Of a stretch of DNA of 64,000 nt, positions 7,833 through 15,584 are shown one piece after another. A program made the position numbers and the translations under genes. Position 1 is the stretch's first letter. Each line of letters starts with the position of its first letter. The notes below the pieces were generated by a model. The model was not told the DNA's origin. It did no database searches and worked only from the letters and a program-made list of their open reading frames with translations. The DNA comes from Udaeobacter sp025935755 (GTDB lineage Bacteria; Verrucomicrobiota; Verrucomicrobiia; Chthoniobacterales; UBA10450), in contig DASUKN010000006.1 of NCBI GenBank assembly GCA_036278715.1, positions 62,001-126,000 of the forward strand, read 5' to 3'.

Positions 7833-8794
7833 TTCATCGCTGTTCGATCCTCTCGCAAGGGGGCGTGAGCGCCCTCGTCGCTGTCGTTGTTTGGAGCGCG
7901 TTGGGTAATCTTGATGCACGAGATCAATCGAGGGGCTGGATTGTGTTGAAAGATTGCCGGCTGATCCCCAATCCAGCCAACGACGGCGACAGCTTTCATG
8001 TGAGTGCCGGCAAAAAGGAATACCTTTTTCGCCTCTATTTTGTTGACGCGCCGGAGACAGATGAAATGACGCCGCGCCGGCTCATTGAACAGGCGAAATA
8101 TTTCAACATCACCGTGCCACAAGCGATCGAAGTAGGACGAGCAGCGAAAGATTTTACGCAGCAGAAACTGTCCCAACCCTTCACTGCTTTTACCCACATG
8201 TCGGATGCGATGGGTCAGAGCAGGCTCGAACGTTTTTACGCTTTCGTTGAAACCAAAGAAGGTGATTTGGGCGAGCAACTGGTACGGCATGGATTAGCTC
8301 GATCCTACGGATTCAAAGTCGCGCCGCCTGGCCTAACGAGTTCGCGAGCCGAAAGCGGAAAACTTCAGCAATTTGAGGACGCAGCGAAACAAGACAAAAT
8401 CGGAGGATGGGGTATTGACGCGGGCCGTTTGAATGCGCATCCACAAACGCCAGCGATGTTCAGTTCTTTTTTTACCGATGGGAACACCCGGTCACGCCGG
8501 CCGCCTCCGGATTCGTCCGCTGTTTTTCTTCCACTTGCGAAATCAGCCGCCACAATGACGCGCAGCGATCCAGTCGGAGCGAACAACGGATCGCACCCGA
8601 AAGAGAAGCTCCCGCTCGGAAACATCGACATTAACACCGCGACAGAAAAGGAACTAACGAGAGTGCCAGGAATTGGGCACGTCATAGCAGGCCGCATCAT
8701 CGCCGCGCGACCGTTCCGAAGCGCTGATGATTTGAAGCGGGTGAGCGGCATCGGCGACAAAAAATACGTCCAAGCCCGGCCGTATTTTCAGTGA
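7829..8794 (+). CDS. Exported staphylococcal-nuclease-like protein fused to ComEA-type HhH domain
   Basis: Protein of 321 residues from a TTG start. A hydrophobic N-terminus (about 10-28) is a signal peptide or anchor. An SNase-like domain follows: NDGDSFHV, then FRLYFVDAPETDE, then a SRLERFYAFVE strand and GLARSYG. A proline/serine linker leads to a C-terminal ComEA-type helix-hairpin-helix pair (IDINTATEKELTRVPGIGHVIAGRI...VSGIGDKKY), a sequence-independent DNA-binding module. Together it should bind and cut DNA or RNA outside the cytoplasm, perhaps for nutrient use or DNA uptake. The nuclease insertion between PETDE and the next conserved region is longer than in the classic enzyme, so catalysis is not certain. 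Confidence 0.8.
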   Translation: MIHRCSILSQGGVSALVAVVVWSALGNLDARDQSRGWIVLKDCRLIPNPANDGDSFHVSAGKKEYLFRLYFVDAPETDEMTPRRLIEQAKYFNITVPQAIEVGRAAKDFTQQKLSQPFTAFTHMSDAMGQSRLERFYAFVETKEGDLGEQLVRHGLARSYGFKVAPPGLTSSRAESGKLQQFEDAAKQDKIGGWGIDAGRLNAHPQTPAMFSSFFTDGNTRSRRPPPDSSAVFLPLAKSAATMTRSDPVGANNGSHPKEKLPLGNIDINTATEKELTRVPGIGHVIAGRIIAARPFRSADDLKRVSGIGDKKYVQARPYFQ

Positions 8795-8831
8795 CCCGCT
8801 TGGGTCAAGATCACAGGCAGGTAACAAAAAG

Positions 8832-8905
8832 CGCGCCCGAGAGGATTCGAACCACTAACCTTCTGATCCGTAGTCAGATGCTCTATCCAGTTGAGCTACG
8901 GGCGC
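8832..8905 (-). tRNA. tRNA-Arg (anticodon ACG)
   Basis: On the minus strand a cloverleaf folds with a perfect 7-bp acceptor stem (GCGCCCG/CGGGCGC), D-stem GCTC/GAGC, anticodon stem TCTGA/TCAGA with loop CTACGGA, so anticodon ACG, and T-loop TTCGAAT. The T-stem AGTGG/CCTCT holds one T-T mismatch. The discriminator base is G and CCA is not encoded. It reads CGN arginine codons after A34 deamination. Confidence 0.93.
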
Positions 8906-9086
8906 CCGAGAGAGGCAGTTAATTTGCGGAGAAGGCAGCCAGCGTCAACTCAGGCGCGCTGTACTGAATCGAACGGCTGAGAGCATCGGAGTCAGTCTTT
9001 TTGGCCGCCGCAGTGATGCGCATGTAGTGCCGCGTCCGACAAGCGGCATCCAATTACAAATTTTGTTTCAGCGCGTCTTTATAAGC

Positions 9087-9116
9087 TTGACTACGCGAAC
9101 CGGATTTAAATAGGAT
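9087..9116 (+). promoter_or_regulatory. Predicted sigma-70-type promoter for the amidase gene
   Basis: TTGACT at 9087-9092 and TAGGAT at 9111-9116 are separated by 18 bases and lie about 80 bases before the amidase start. Transcription would begin near 9122, placing the hairpin at 9121-9146 at the very 5' end of the message. Prediction from consensus only. Confidence 0.4.
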
Positions 9117-9120
9117 CGAG

Positions 9121-9146
9121 GGCCGGCGGATTATGTTTCGCCGGCC
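9121..9146 (+). promoter_or_regulatory. Perfect 8-bp hairpin in the amidase leader
   Basis: GGCCGGCG and CGCCGGCC pair exactly around a 10-base loop. No T-run follows, so it is not a standard terminator. Because it sits right after the predicted promoter it may protect the 5' end of the mRNA or bind a regulator; this is inference. The remaining 8906-9194 sequence shows no gene. Confidence 0.45.
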
Positions 9147-9194
9147 AACTTCACAACCACAATGATTCGGGAAACAGCCTAACCGGAGAACAAC

Positions 9195-10874
9195 ATGTAT
9201 AAAAATTCTGATCGTTCCGATCTCAACGGAATCGTTACTCGTCGAAAATTTCTCGGCACAACGGCGCTCAGCAGTGCGGCGCTTTTAAGCGGAGGGATGA
9301 CATCCTTTTTTCGGCATTCTGCTTTTGCGGCCGGCGGCTTTGATTTCGTTGAAAAAAGTATTCCGGAACTTCAGACTGCAATGGCGGCCGGTCACCTGAA
9401 CAGCCGGGAATTGACGCACGGTTACATTCGTCGCATCCAATCGCTGAATCCGCTGATCCATTCAGTGATCGAGTTAAACCCGAATGCGATGGCAATTGCC
9501 ACTCAGCTCGATATCGAACGCCGCAGGGGAACAGTGCGCGGTCCGCTTCACGGAATTCCGCTTTTAGTGAAGGATAACATTGCGACCGACGACCAAATGC
9601 AGACCACGGCTGGTTCACTCGCTCTTTACGGCAGCCAGGTGCCGGCTGATGCAGTGATTATTCAACACTTGCGCGCCGCCGGTGCGATCATCCTTGGCAA
9701 AGCGAACCTTGGCGAATGGGCGAACTTCCGGGACGATGAGGCCGAAACCTATCCTTTGGCGGTCGGTTGGAGCGCGCGCGGTGGCGACACCAAGAACGCA
9801 TACGATCTTAGCTACACATCGTGGGGATCGAGTGCCGGTTCGGCTAACGGCGCTGCGGCGAATCTATGCGCGGCGGCGATTGGCACCGAGACCGATGGAT
9901 CGATCACAGGACCGTCGGCTGTTGAAAACATCGTCGGTCTAAAGCCGACGCTTGGCCTTGTTTCGCAAGAAGGAATTGTTCCGATCTCTCACGAACAAGA
10001 CACAGCTGGTCCAATGGCGCGCAGTGTGACCGATGTCGCGATCCTGCTTGGAGTATTGCAGTCGCCGTTTGGTGAAGTGCTTGGACACCAGTTGCCCAGC
10101 GATTACACGCAATTCCTCAATCCTAACGCACTCCAGGGCGCCGTGATTGGACGCGATGTGCGCTTTTTCGACTATAGCTATTACGGCAGCGGTATTCCTG
10201 GCGACGAGTTGACCGTCGCGTTTGCGGAAAACGCGCTGGACGTGATGGAAAGTCTCGGTGCGACTGTGGTTGACGTCGATACGGGCGACGTGTTCGCTTA
10301 TACCAGCGACGAGTCTCTGGCACTCTTCTATGAATTCAGGGCTCAAATCGCGGATTATCTCGCCACGCTTACCCACACAAGCATGCGCACATTGGCGGAC
10401 CTTATCGCCTTTAATAGCGCACATTGTGCGCAGGAAATGCCGTACTACGATCAGGATGTATTCCTGGCTTCAGAAATGTTCCCGGGTTATCCAAATGATC
10501 CAGCCTACATCGCCGCGCGAACGCATGCCCGCACCGCGGCGCGTTCGGGTATTGACAGCGTGATCAACTCGGGTGTCGATGCAATTGTGGCGCCGCATTT
10601 AACCAATTCGACAGGGCCCGCCGTCGCGGGTTATCCAAACCTGTCGCTGCCGGTTGGCATCAGGGATAGTGGCAGGCCGGCAGGCATGCTGATGTATAGT
10701 ACGTTCCTGCATGAACCGCAGTTGATTGGATTCGGCTACGCTCTGGAACAGGCACTGAACGCGCGCCAGCAACCGCAGTTCCTCGGTTCAATCGTCCCAA
10801 TCCCGAACGGCGGATTCTGCACCGGTCATGGGCACCATGGCCAACCGCATCTGCCACACGGCAAGATCTTCTAA
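9195..10874 (+). CDS. Tat-exported amidase (amidase signature family)
   Basis: Protein of 559 residues. TRRKFLGTTALSS at 15-27 is a twin-arginine signal, with cleavage near AFA-A at 43-46. The amidase-signature Ser-cisSer-Lys triad is visible as Lys in IPLLVKDNIA (about 126), cis-Ser in SWGSSAGSANG (about 213) and Ser in GTETDGSITGPS (about 236). Such enzymes hydrolyse amides; a periplasmic form could act on peptide amides or environmental amides. The C-terminus has a His/Gly-rich tail (GHGHHGQPHLPHG), unusual for the family and possibly metal-binding. A predicted promoter and leader hairpin lie upstream; a strong hairpin follows the stop. Confidence 0.88.
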   Translation: MYKNSDRSDLNGIVTRRKFLGTTALSSAALLSGGMTSFFRHSAFAAGGFDFVEKSIPELQTAMAAGHLNSRELTHGYIRRIQSLNPLIHSVIELNPNAMAIATQLDIERRRGTVRGPLHGIPLLVKDNIATDDQMQTTAGSLALYGSQVPADAVIIQHLRAAGAIILGKANLGEWANFRDDEAETYPLAVGWSARGGDTKNAYDLSYTSWGSSAGSANGAAANLCAAAIGTETDGSITGPSAVENIVGLKPTLGLVSQEGIVPISHEQDTAGPMARSVTDVAILLGVLQSPFGEVLGHQLPSDYTQFLNPNALQGAVIGRDVRFFDYSYYGSGIPGDELTVAFAENALDVMESLGATVVDVDTGDVFAYTSDESLALFYEFRAQIADYLATLTHTSMRTLADLIAFNSAHCAQEMPYYDQDVFLASEMFPGYPNDPAYIAARTHARTAARSGIDSVINSGVDAIVAPHLTNSTGPAVAGYPNLSLPVGIRDSGRPAGMLMYSTFLHEPQLIGFGYALEQALNARQQPQFLGSIVPIPNGGFCTGHGHHGQPHLPHGKIF

Positions 10875-10897
10875 GATCGCCAAGTTTCAGTCTTGAG

Positions 10898-10929
10898 CAC
10901 CCGGGCAGAATGAGGATTCTGCTCGGGTG
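10898..10929 (+). terminator. Strong hairpin after the amidase gene, overlapping the next start codon
   Basis: CACCCG-G-GCAGAA pairs with TTCTGC-T-CGGGTG around the 6-base loop TGAGGA, a 13-position stem with only one G-T wobble. ACTGTTTTCC follows, so it may be the amidase terminator. The last three bases of its 3' arm are the GTG start codon (10927-10929) of the downstream glycosyltransferase-like gene. Confidence 0.55.
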
Positions 10930-12069
10930 ACTGTTTTCCTCGGATGCGGGTTTGCAGCGAAATATCTCGAAGGCGGTGGAAATTTTTCAGTTCCGTTGCA
11001 ATGGATGCTCGGATTGCGCCGACTGAACTTAGACGCGGTTTGGCTGGAGCTGTTGCCTGGGACGGATGATGTGCTGGCTGACCAGGCAAAGATCAGGAAT
11101 TTTCAGAGACAATTGCGGGCGCATGGATTGGCCGCGCGGTATTGTTTGCTGTACCAGAATCCGGCAGCAGACACGCATGATCTGGACTCGCTGCAGTGTA
11201 TTGGGATTTCCAAACGCGAGCTGCTCGACCGCCTCGGTGGACCCAACGTTGTGCTCAATCTGGCATATTCGATTCATCCTCCGCTGCTGATGAAATTTGA
11301 GCGACGCATCTTTTGCGATCTCGACCCGAGTGAAATTTTGTATTGGATGACCAGGATGGAAGTGGGGCAGTCATACCACCACGAATTTTGGACGATTGGA
11401 CTGAATGTGCATGGTGACGATTGTCTGTTGCCAAAATCAGCAGTCGCCTGGAAAACATTCTATCCGCTGGTGGACACCGAATTGTTTTGCCCGCGGCCGC
11501 GGCCACGCTCACCCAAATTCACCACTGTGGGACAGTGGTATTGGGGCGGGGCGGTAGAGGTCGCCGGCGAATTCCCTGACTTATCCAAAAAAGTTGCGTT
11601 CGAACCATATCTAACTCTTCCAGCGCGCGTGCCCGAGGCGCGATTTGAGCTTGCGATGAACATTGGTGCGGAGGATCGCGAAAGAGAACGACTGCGCCGG
11701 CTCGGCTGGCGCCTCGTCGATCCCCATCGTGTCGGGCGCACTCCTGGCGCATACCGCCGTTATTTGGGAAGCGCGCTCGCTGAGTTTACCGCGATCAAGG
11801 GCGTCGATGTAGCATGGCGCACGGGCTGGATAAGCGATCGCGCCGTGGCTTTTTTGGCGTTGGGCCGGCCAGCGATCACCGAAGACACCGGCGCGCAGCG
11901 TTACCTTCCTTTTGAAAACGGATTCCGCTTTATTCGATCCAGCGCCGAGGCAGAGGCGGCTGTTCGCGAAGTCCTGCGCGATTGGTCACGCCTTTCGAAA
12001 CAAGCGCGGCAATGCGCCGTAGAGGTCTTCGACTCGGTCCGAAATGTTCGCCGAATCCTCGATTTTTAA
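10927..12069 (+). CDS. Glycosyltransferase-like protein (GT-B type, tentative)
   Basis: Protein of 380 residues. The N-terminal LGCGFAAKYLEGGGNFSVPLQWMLGLRRL and the C-terminal WRTGWISDRAVAFLALGRPAITEDTG are consistent with the two halves of a GT-B glycosyltransferase; the second resembles the nucleotide-sugar site seen in GT1/GT4-like and CgeB-like enzymes. Donor and acceptor are unknown. The GTG start is embedded in a hairpin; the next Met is 27 residues further, inside the conserved part, so GTG is preferred. It is a single gene between the amidase and phhB. Confidence 0.6.
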   Translation: MTVFLGCGFAAKYLEGGGNFSVPLQWMLGLRRLNLDAVWLELLPGTDDVLADQAKIRNFQRQLRAHGLAARYCLLYQNPAADTHDLDSLQCIGISKRELLDRLGGPNVVLNLAYSIHPPLLMKFERRIFCDLDPSEILYWMTRMEVGQSYHHEFWTIGLNVHGDDCLLPKSAVAWKTFYPLVDTELFCPRPRPRSPKFTTVGQWYWGGAVEVAGEFPDLSKKVAFEPYLTLPARVPEARFELAMNIGAEDRERERLRRLGWRLVDPHRVGRTPGAYRRYLGSALAEFTAIKGVDVAWRTGWISDRAVAFLALGRPAITEDTGAQRYLPFENGFRFIRSSAEAEAAVREVLRDWSRLSKQARQCAVEVFDSVRNVRRILDF

Positions 12070-12123
12070 GGCGCTCGATTTGCCGTTGCAAAACGATTTT
12101 CGGGTGATACTCGTTGTCCCGTT

Positions 12124-12408
12124 ATGGCTGACTTGATCAAACAAACTGAGCTCAAGGATCGAATGAAAAAGATCCCGGAATGGGAACTGGAGAAAAACCA
12201 GATCGAGCGCACTTTCGAATTCGATGATTTTGTCGATGCGATCGATTTTGTGGACAGGGTTGCTGAGGTAGCTGAGGAAGAAGAACATCACCCGGACATA
12301 GACATCCGGTACAACAAGGTGCGTCTGGCAGTATCCACGCACAGCAAAGGCGGTTTGACGGAGCTTGATTTCAATCTGGCCGAGCGAATCGATACCTTGG
12401 AAGAATAG
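12124..12408 (+). CDS. phhB: Pterin-4a-carbinolamine dehydratase
   Basis: Protein of 94 residues, the normal size. The segment EEEEHHPDIDIRYNKV and STHSKGGLTELD match the active-site pattern of PCD/DCoH (the His-His-Pro and later His). It dehydrates 4a-hydroxy-tetrahydrobiopterin produced by aromatic amino acid hydroxylases, though no such hydroxylase is in the window. It stands alone, converging with the DUF5069 gene. Confidence 0.9.
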   Translation: MADLIKQTELKDRMKKIPEWELEKNQIERTFEFDDFVDAIDFVDRVAEVAEEEEHHPDIDIRYNKVRLAVSTHSKGGLTELDFNLAERIDTLEE

Positions 12409-12415
12409 AAACGGT

Positions 12416-12454
12416 GGCGACGGCACGCTGCGTCGCCAGGCTGCGCGGCGTGCC
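12416..12454. terminator. Overlapping inverted repeats between convergent genes
   Basis: GGCGAC (12416-12421) can pair with GTCGCC (12432-12437), and GGCACGC (12422-12428) with GCGTGCC (12448-12454). The two stems exclude each other. Position between convergent phhB and DUF5069 genes suggests a two-way terminator, although no T-run follows. Confidence 0.35.
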
Positions 12455-12458
12455 GACT

Positions 12459-12890
12459 CTACCCGGGCTTCGGCAGGCGCCCTTCGTCGGCGTCAATAAA
12501 TTCGAACGAAGTTTGAATGTCCGGCCGGTGGATCATGCCTGCCTCGGCTTTGCGGCGTTTCACCACTTCCGAGACTTCATCGTTCCATCCGAGTTTCCGC
12601 ATGAACTCGTTCCAGACGTGGATGTCGTCTCCACTTGGTTTCCGGCCGACGGCGAAGCACCATTCGAGGATCTCCTCGTCCGTCCCGCCCTGCTTCACCC
12701 GCTCGACAAGTTCATCGTAACCGACGCGGAGAAACTTCACGCATTTTTCGTCGAAGCCTCGGCCAAGGTTGGCGTGGTAATCTGACGGCAATTCCGCCCT
12801 TGCGTGTAGCCGGATTTTATCAAGCATTCGGCCGAAATGAAAAAGGCCGCCGATTTTTTCGGATGGGCTGCGTAGAGGAAGCGGGGCCAC
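12459..12890 (-). CDS. DUF5069 domain protein
   Basis: Protein of 143 residues matching what I know of DUF5069: a start like LRSPSEKIGGLFHFGRMLDKIRLHARAELPSDYHANLG, then GFDEKCVKFL, then WCFAVGRKPSGDDIHVWNEFMRKLGW. No function is established for this family; the proteins are cytoplasmic and mostly helical. The start is GTG at 12890, with an in-frame TGA shortly upstream. It converges on phhB and is divergent from the MaoC gene. Confidence 0.75.
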   Translation of the reverse strand: MAPLPLRSPSEKIGGLFHFGRMLDKIRLHARAELPSDYHANLGRGFDEKCVKFLRVGYDELVERVKQGGTDEEILEWCFAVGRKPSGDDIHVWNEFMRKLGWNDEVSEVVKRRKAEAGMIHRPDIQTSFEFIDADEGRLPKPG

Positions 12891-13004
12891 CGACGAAATT
12901 CGAGCCTCTTGTGCTGGTCTTCAAGTAGGCGAAACAGAACCGGGCGAGGATTTAATTATTGCTCAGCCGTGCGCGATAGCGCAAATGTGGTTGTCGCTCT
13001 CGCA

Positions 13005-13457
13005 ATGAAGGAACGCTACTTCGATGATCTGAAAGCACGAGACCGGTTCAAATCCGAGCCGTTATCCGTGACTGAAAAAGAACTTATCGAGTTCGCCCAT
13101 AAATTTGATCCGCAGATGTTTCATCTTAGCCGGAGACGCGCGGAGCGAAGCATTTTCAAAGGACTGATAGCAAGTGGCTGGCACACGGCAGCGATGAGTA
13201 TGCGGCTGTTTGTGCAAACGTTAAATTTTGCCGAGGGCGCGATCGGACTCGGAGTGGATGAATTGCGCTGGCCCAACGCGGTACGGCCCGGGGACGTCCT
13301 GATGGTCGAAACTGAAATCCTTGATTTGCGTCCCTCAAAATCGCGGCCGGGCCATGGAATTATTCGATTGCGCAATGTGACGACCAATCAGCGCGGCGAA
13401 GTGGTGCAAACGATGATGGCAAACGCGATGGTGCCAAGGCGGAGCCCAATCAATTGA
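13005..13457 (+). CDS. MaoC-family (hot-dog) dehydratase
   Basis: Protein of 150 residues from ATG 13005 (MKERYFDDLKARDRF). The segment FDPQMFHLSRRRAERSIFKGLIASGWHTAAMSMRL contains the hydratase-2 core: the catalytic Asp at FDPQ and His at FH. These proteins hydrate or dehydrate enoyl-CoA-type thioesters. A longer frame extends upstream to 12909 but that part is not conserved-looking. A perfect 11-bp hairpin follows the stop. Confidence 0.83.
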   Translation: MKERYFDDLKARDRFKSEPLSVTEKELIEFAHKFDPQMFHLSRRRAERSIFKGLIASGWHTAAMSMRLFVQTLNFAEGAIGLGVDELRWPNAVRPGDVLMVETEILDLRPSKSRPGHGIIRLRNVTTNQRGEVVQTMMANAMVPRRSPIN

Positions 13458-13459
13458 TG

Positions 13460-13485
13460 AAAGCGATGCGTCGTCGCATCGCTTT
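13460..13485. terminator. Bidirectional rho-independent-like terminator
   Basis: AAAGCGATGCG and CGCATCGCTTT form a perfect 11-bp stem around a TCGT loop. It begins three bases after the MaoC stop and lies between convergent MaoC and rluD genes. The A-rich and T-rich stem bases serve both directions, although the T-run is short. Confidence 0.7.
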
Positions 13486-13514
13486 ACCGAGTCAAGAGCG
13501 TATTCCGTTCTGAT

Positions 13515-14453
13515 TTACAACCCGCCTGCGGCAAGCGCCCGGTCGAAATCGTCAGGCAATGGGGCTTCAAAAGTCTTCCAGTCGCCCGTGCGCGGATGAT
13601 GGAAACCGAGCTTCCATGCGTGCAGCATCTGGCGGGGGAAACCCTCAGCGAACCTCGCTCCGTACACTTTATCACCCAGCACAGGATTGCCGAGATGATG
13701 CAAATGCACGCGGATTTGATGTGTGCGACCACTGTGCAATTTGCATTCAACAAGACTCGCCTGTTCGCTGGAGCGAACGACGCGGTATTCCGTTTTCGCC
13801 GCGCGCCCGCGAGGTGACGTTACACTCATCCTTTGCCGATGCACCGGATGCCGTCCGATCTTGTTCTCAATTACGCCTGTTTCTTTCCGCATTTTCCCGG
13901 CTACCAGCGCGAGATAAATCTTTTCCACTGTGCGCGCGGCGAACTGTTTTGACAGGGTCCGATGCGCAACGTCATTTTTTGCCACGACGAGGCAGCCGCT
14001 TGTTTCCTTGTCGAGACGGTGAACGATCCCAGGCCGCTCCTTCCCGGCGATACCCGACAAGGTGGAGCAGTAGTGCAGCAGCGCATTAACCAATGTGTGT
14101 TCGCGCTGGCCCGCGCCAGGATGCACGGTCATACCTGCTGTTTTATTGATGACGATGAGATCTTCGTCTTCATACAAAATACTTAGCGGAATTGCTTCCG
14201 GCGCAGTTTGGATTTTTTCGAGCGGCGGTTCTGTGACTTCGATTTCCTCTCCGGATCGGACAGACTGATGCGGTCGTGTGGGTAACCCGCCGACACGAAC
14301 AAAGCCGGCGCGGATTAGTTGCTGAATACGAGAGCGCGAGAATTGCGGAAGCGATTTGACCAGAAAAAGATCAACGCGCATCCGGGCATTCTCTTTTGGC
14401 ACTACGATTTTGAACGTAGCTGGCGCATCACTTCTCGGTTCCGCCGGAGACAT
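13515..14453 (-). CDS. rluD: Pseudouridine synthase RluD-like
   Basis: Protein of 312 residues from ATG 14453 (MSPAEPRSD). An S4 RNA-binding domain occupies the first third (MRVDLFLVKSLPQFSRSRIQQLIRAGFVRVGG), followed by the catalytic domain with IVHRLDKETSGCLVVAK (nucleophilic Asp) and HSGRTHQIRVHLHHLGNPVLGDKVYG. It should modify 23S rRNA helix 69 uridines. A further in-frame ATG at 14525 would overlap the divergent kinase gene, so the inner start is preferred. This is the intact relative of the frameshifted synthase at 2640. Confidence 0.9.
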   Translation of the reverse strand: MSPAEPRSDAPATFKIVVPKENARMRVDLFLVKSLPQFSRSRIQQLIRAGFVRVGGLPTRPHQSVRSGEEIEVTEPPLEKIQTAPEAIPLSILYEDEDLIVINKTAGMTVHPGAGQREHTLVNALLHYCSTLSGIAGKERPGIVHRLDKETSGCLVVAKNDVAHRTLSKQFAARTVEKIYLALVAGKMRKETGVIENKIGRHPVHRQRMSVTSPRGRAAKTEYRVVRSSEQASLVECKLHSGRTHQIRVHLHHLGNPVLGDKVYGARFAEGFPRQMLHAWKLGFHHPRTGDWKTFEAPLPDDFDRALAAGGL

Positions 14454-14523
14454 TGGGATCCTTTTTGCCCTCAAACTCGTCAATGTTACAGTCGATTTCC
14501 ATGTTGATTGAAGGAAGCTGTTC

Positions 14524-15498
14524 ATGACGTCAACCTGTTGGATATGCGGTGCCGCGCTCGATGCGGGCGGTTATGAACCTTTGGTGCGGGTAACCTGCCG
14601 GAACTGCGGTCAAAAGAACCTGCTCCAACGAACGTTCGATCATTTTGTGCCGGTGGAAACGCTTGGCGCCGGTGGGATGGGCACAGTGTATAAAGCGCGC
14701 GACACGCAACTGGAACGGTTCGTTGCGCTCAAATTGTTGCACAAGGATCTTGGTAGCGAAGCGGATCATGCAGCGCAGTTGCAACAGGAAGCGCGCATCG
14801 CTGCGTCCGTGAATCATCCGAATGTGGTGCAGATATTTTCGCTGGGAATGGATCACGGTCAGTTTTATGTGGTGATGGAGTTGATCGACCACGGCAGTCT
14901 TGATGATGTCATCGAGTCGCAGGGCAGGGTGGCTGAACACCAGGTACTGGACGTCGGCATTCAAATCGCCCGGGGCTTGCGCGCGGCTCACCGGAAAGGC
15001 TTGATCCATCGTGACGTGAAGCCGGCCAACATCTTGTTTGTCGATGAACAGGCTGCGAAGATTGGCGATTTCGGTCTCGCCGCGTTTGCCACGCAGGATG
15101 CACAGAATGACACGGTGATCTGGGGAACGCCGGCCTATGTCGCGCCGGAACGATTAAGCAATCAGCCGGAGGACATTCGCAGCGACATTTACAGTCTTGG
15201 CGCAACATTGTTTCACGCTGTCGCGGGGAAACCGCCGATCGACAGCAGCACAACTTCCGCGAACGAATTACACGAATTGAAGCAGCGACCGGCAGCGTTG
15301 GCCGCGATCGCGCCGGATGTATCTCCGGGAACGGTACGCGTTTTGGAGCGGATGATCGCACCCGATCCGAAGCAGCGTTTTTCGTTTTACGACGATCTTC
15401 TGGCGGAACTCGACGCAGCCCGACGGGCGTTCGAGCTGGCAGATGCCCGGCGACAATCAACGCGCTGGCCCTTCTCGGGACTTTTTCGGCACAACTGA
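14524..15498 (+). CDS. Ser/Thr protein kinase with N-terminal zinc ribbon
   Basis: Protein of 324 residues. CWICG near residue 5 and CRNCG near residue 25 form a CxxC-CxxC zinc ribbon. The Hanks-type kinase domain runs from about 43 to 300: GAGGMGTVYKA, catalytic Lys in ALKLL, HRDVKPANILF, DFGLAAF, GTPAYVAPE. There is no membrane helix or sensor domain, so it is a soluble kinase. It leads a same-strand run with the ClpX-like unfoldase (87 bases later) and a cyclase-like membrane protein, suggesting a common signalling role. Confidence 0.9.
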   Translation: MTSTCWICGAALDAGGYEPLVRVTCRNCGQKNLLQRTFDHFVPVETLGAGGMGTVYKARDTQLERFVALKLLHKDLGSEADHAAQLQQEARIAASVNHPNVVQIFSLGMDHGQFYVVMELIDHGSLDDVIESQGRVAEHQVLDVGIQIARGLRAAHRKGLIHRDVKPANILFVDEQAAKIGDFGLAAFATQDAQNDTVIWGTPAYVAPERLSNQPEDIRSDIYSLGATLFHAVAGKPPIDSSTTSANELHELKQRPAALAAIAPDVSPGTVRVLERMIAPDPKQRFSFYDDLLAELDAARRAFELADARRQSTRWPFSGLFRHN

Positions 15499-15584
15499 AA
15501 GCTCTGAACAAACGTCGCGCTCGAGGGTCAGAGTTTCGACGAAGCGTTGCCACAGAGCCGCTTTGATCCGATGTTTGTCTTCAC

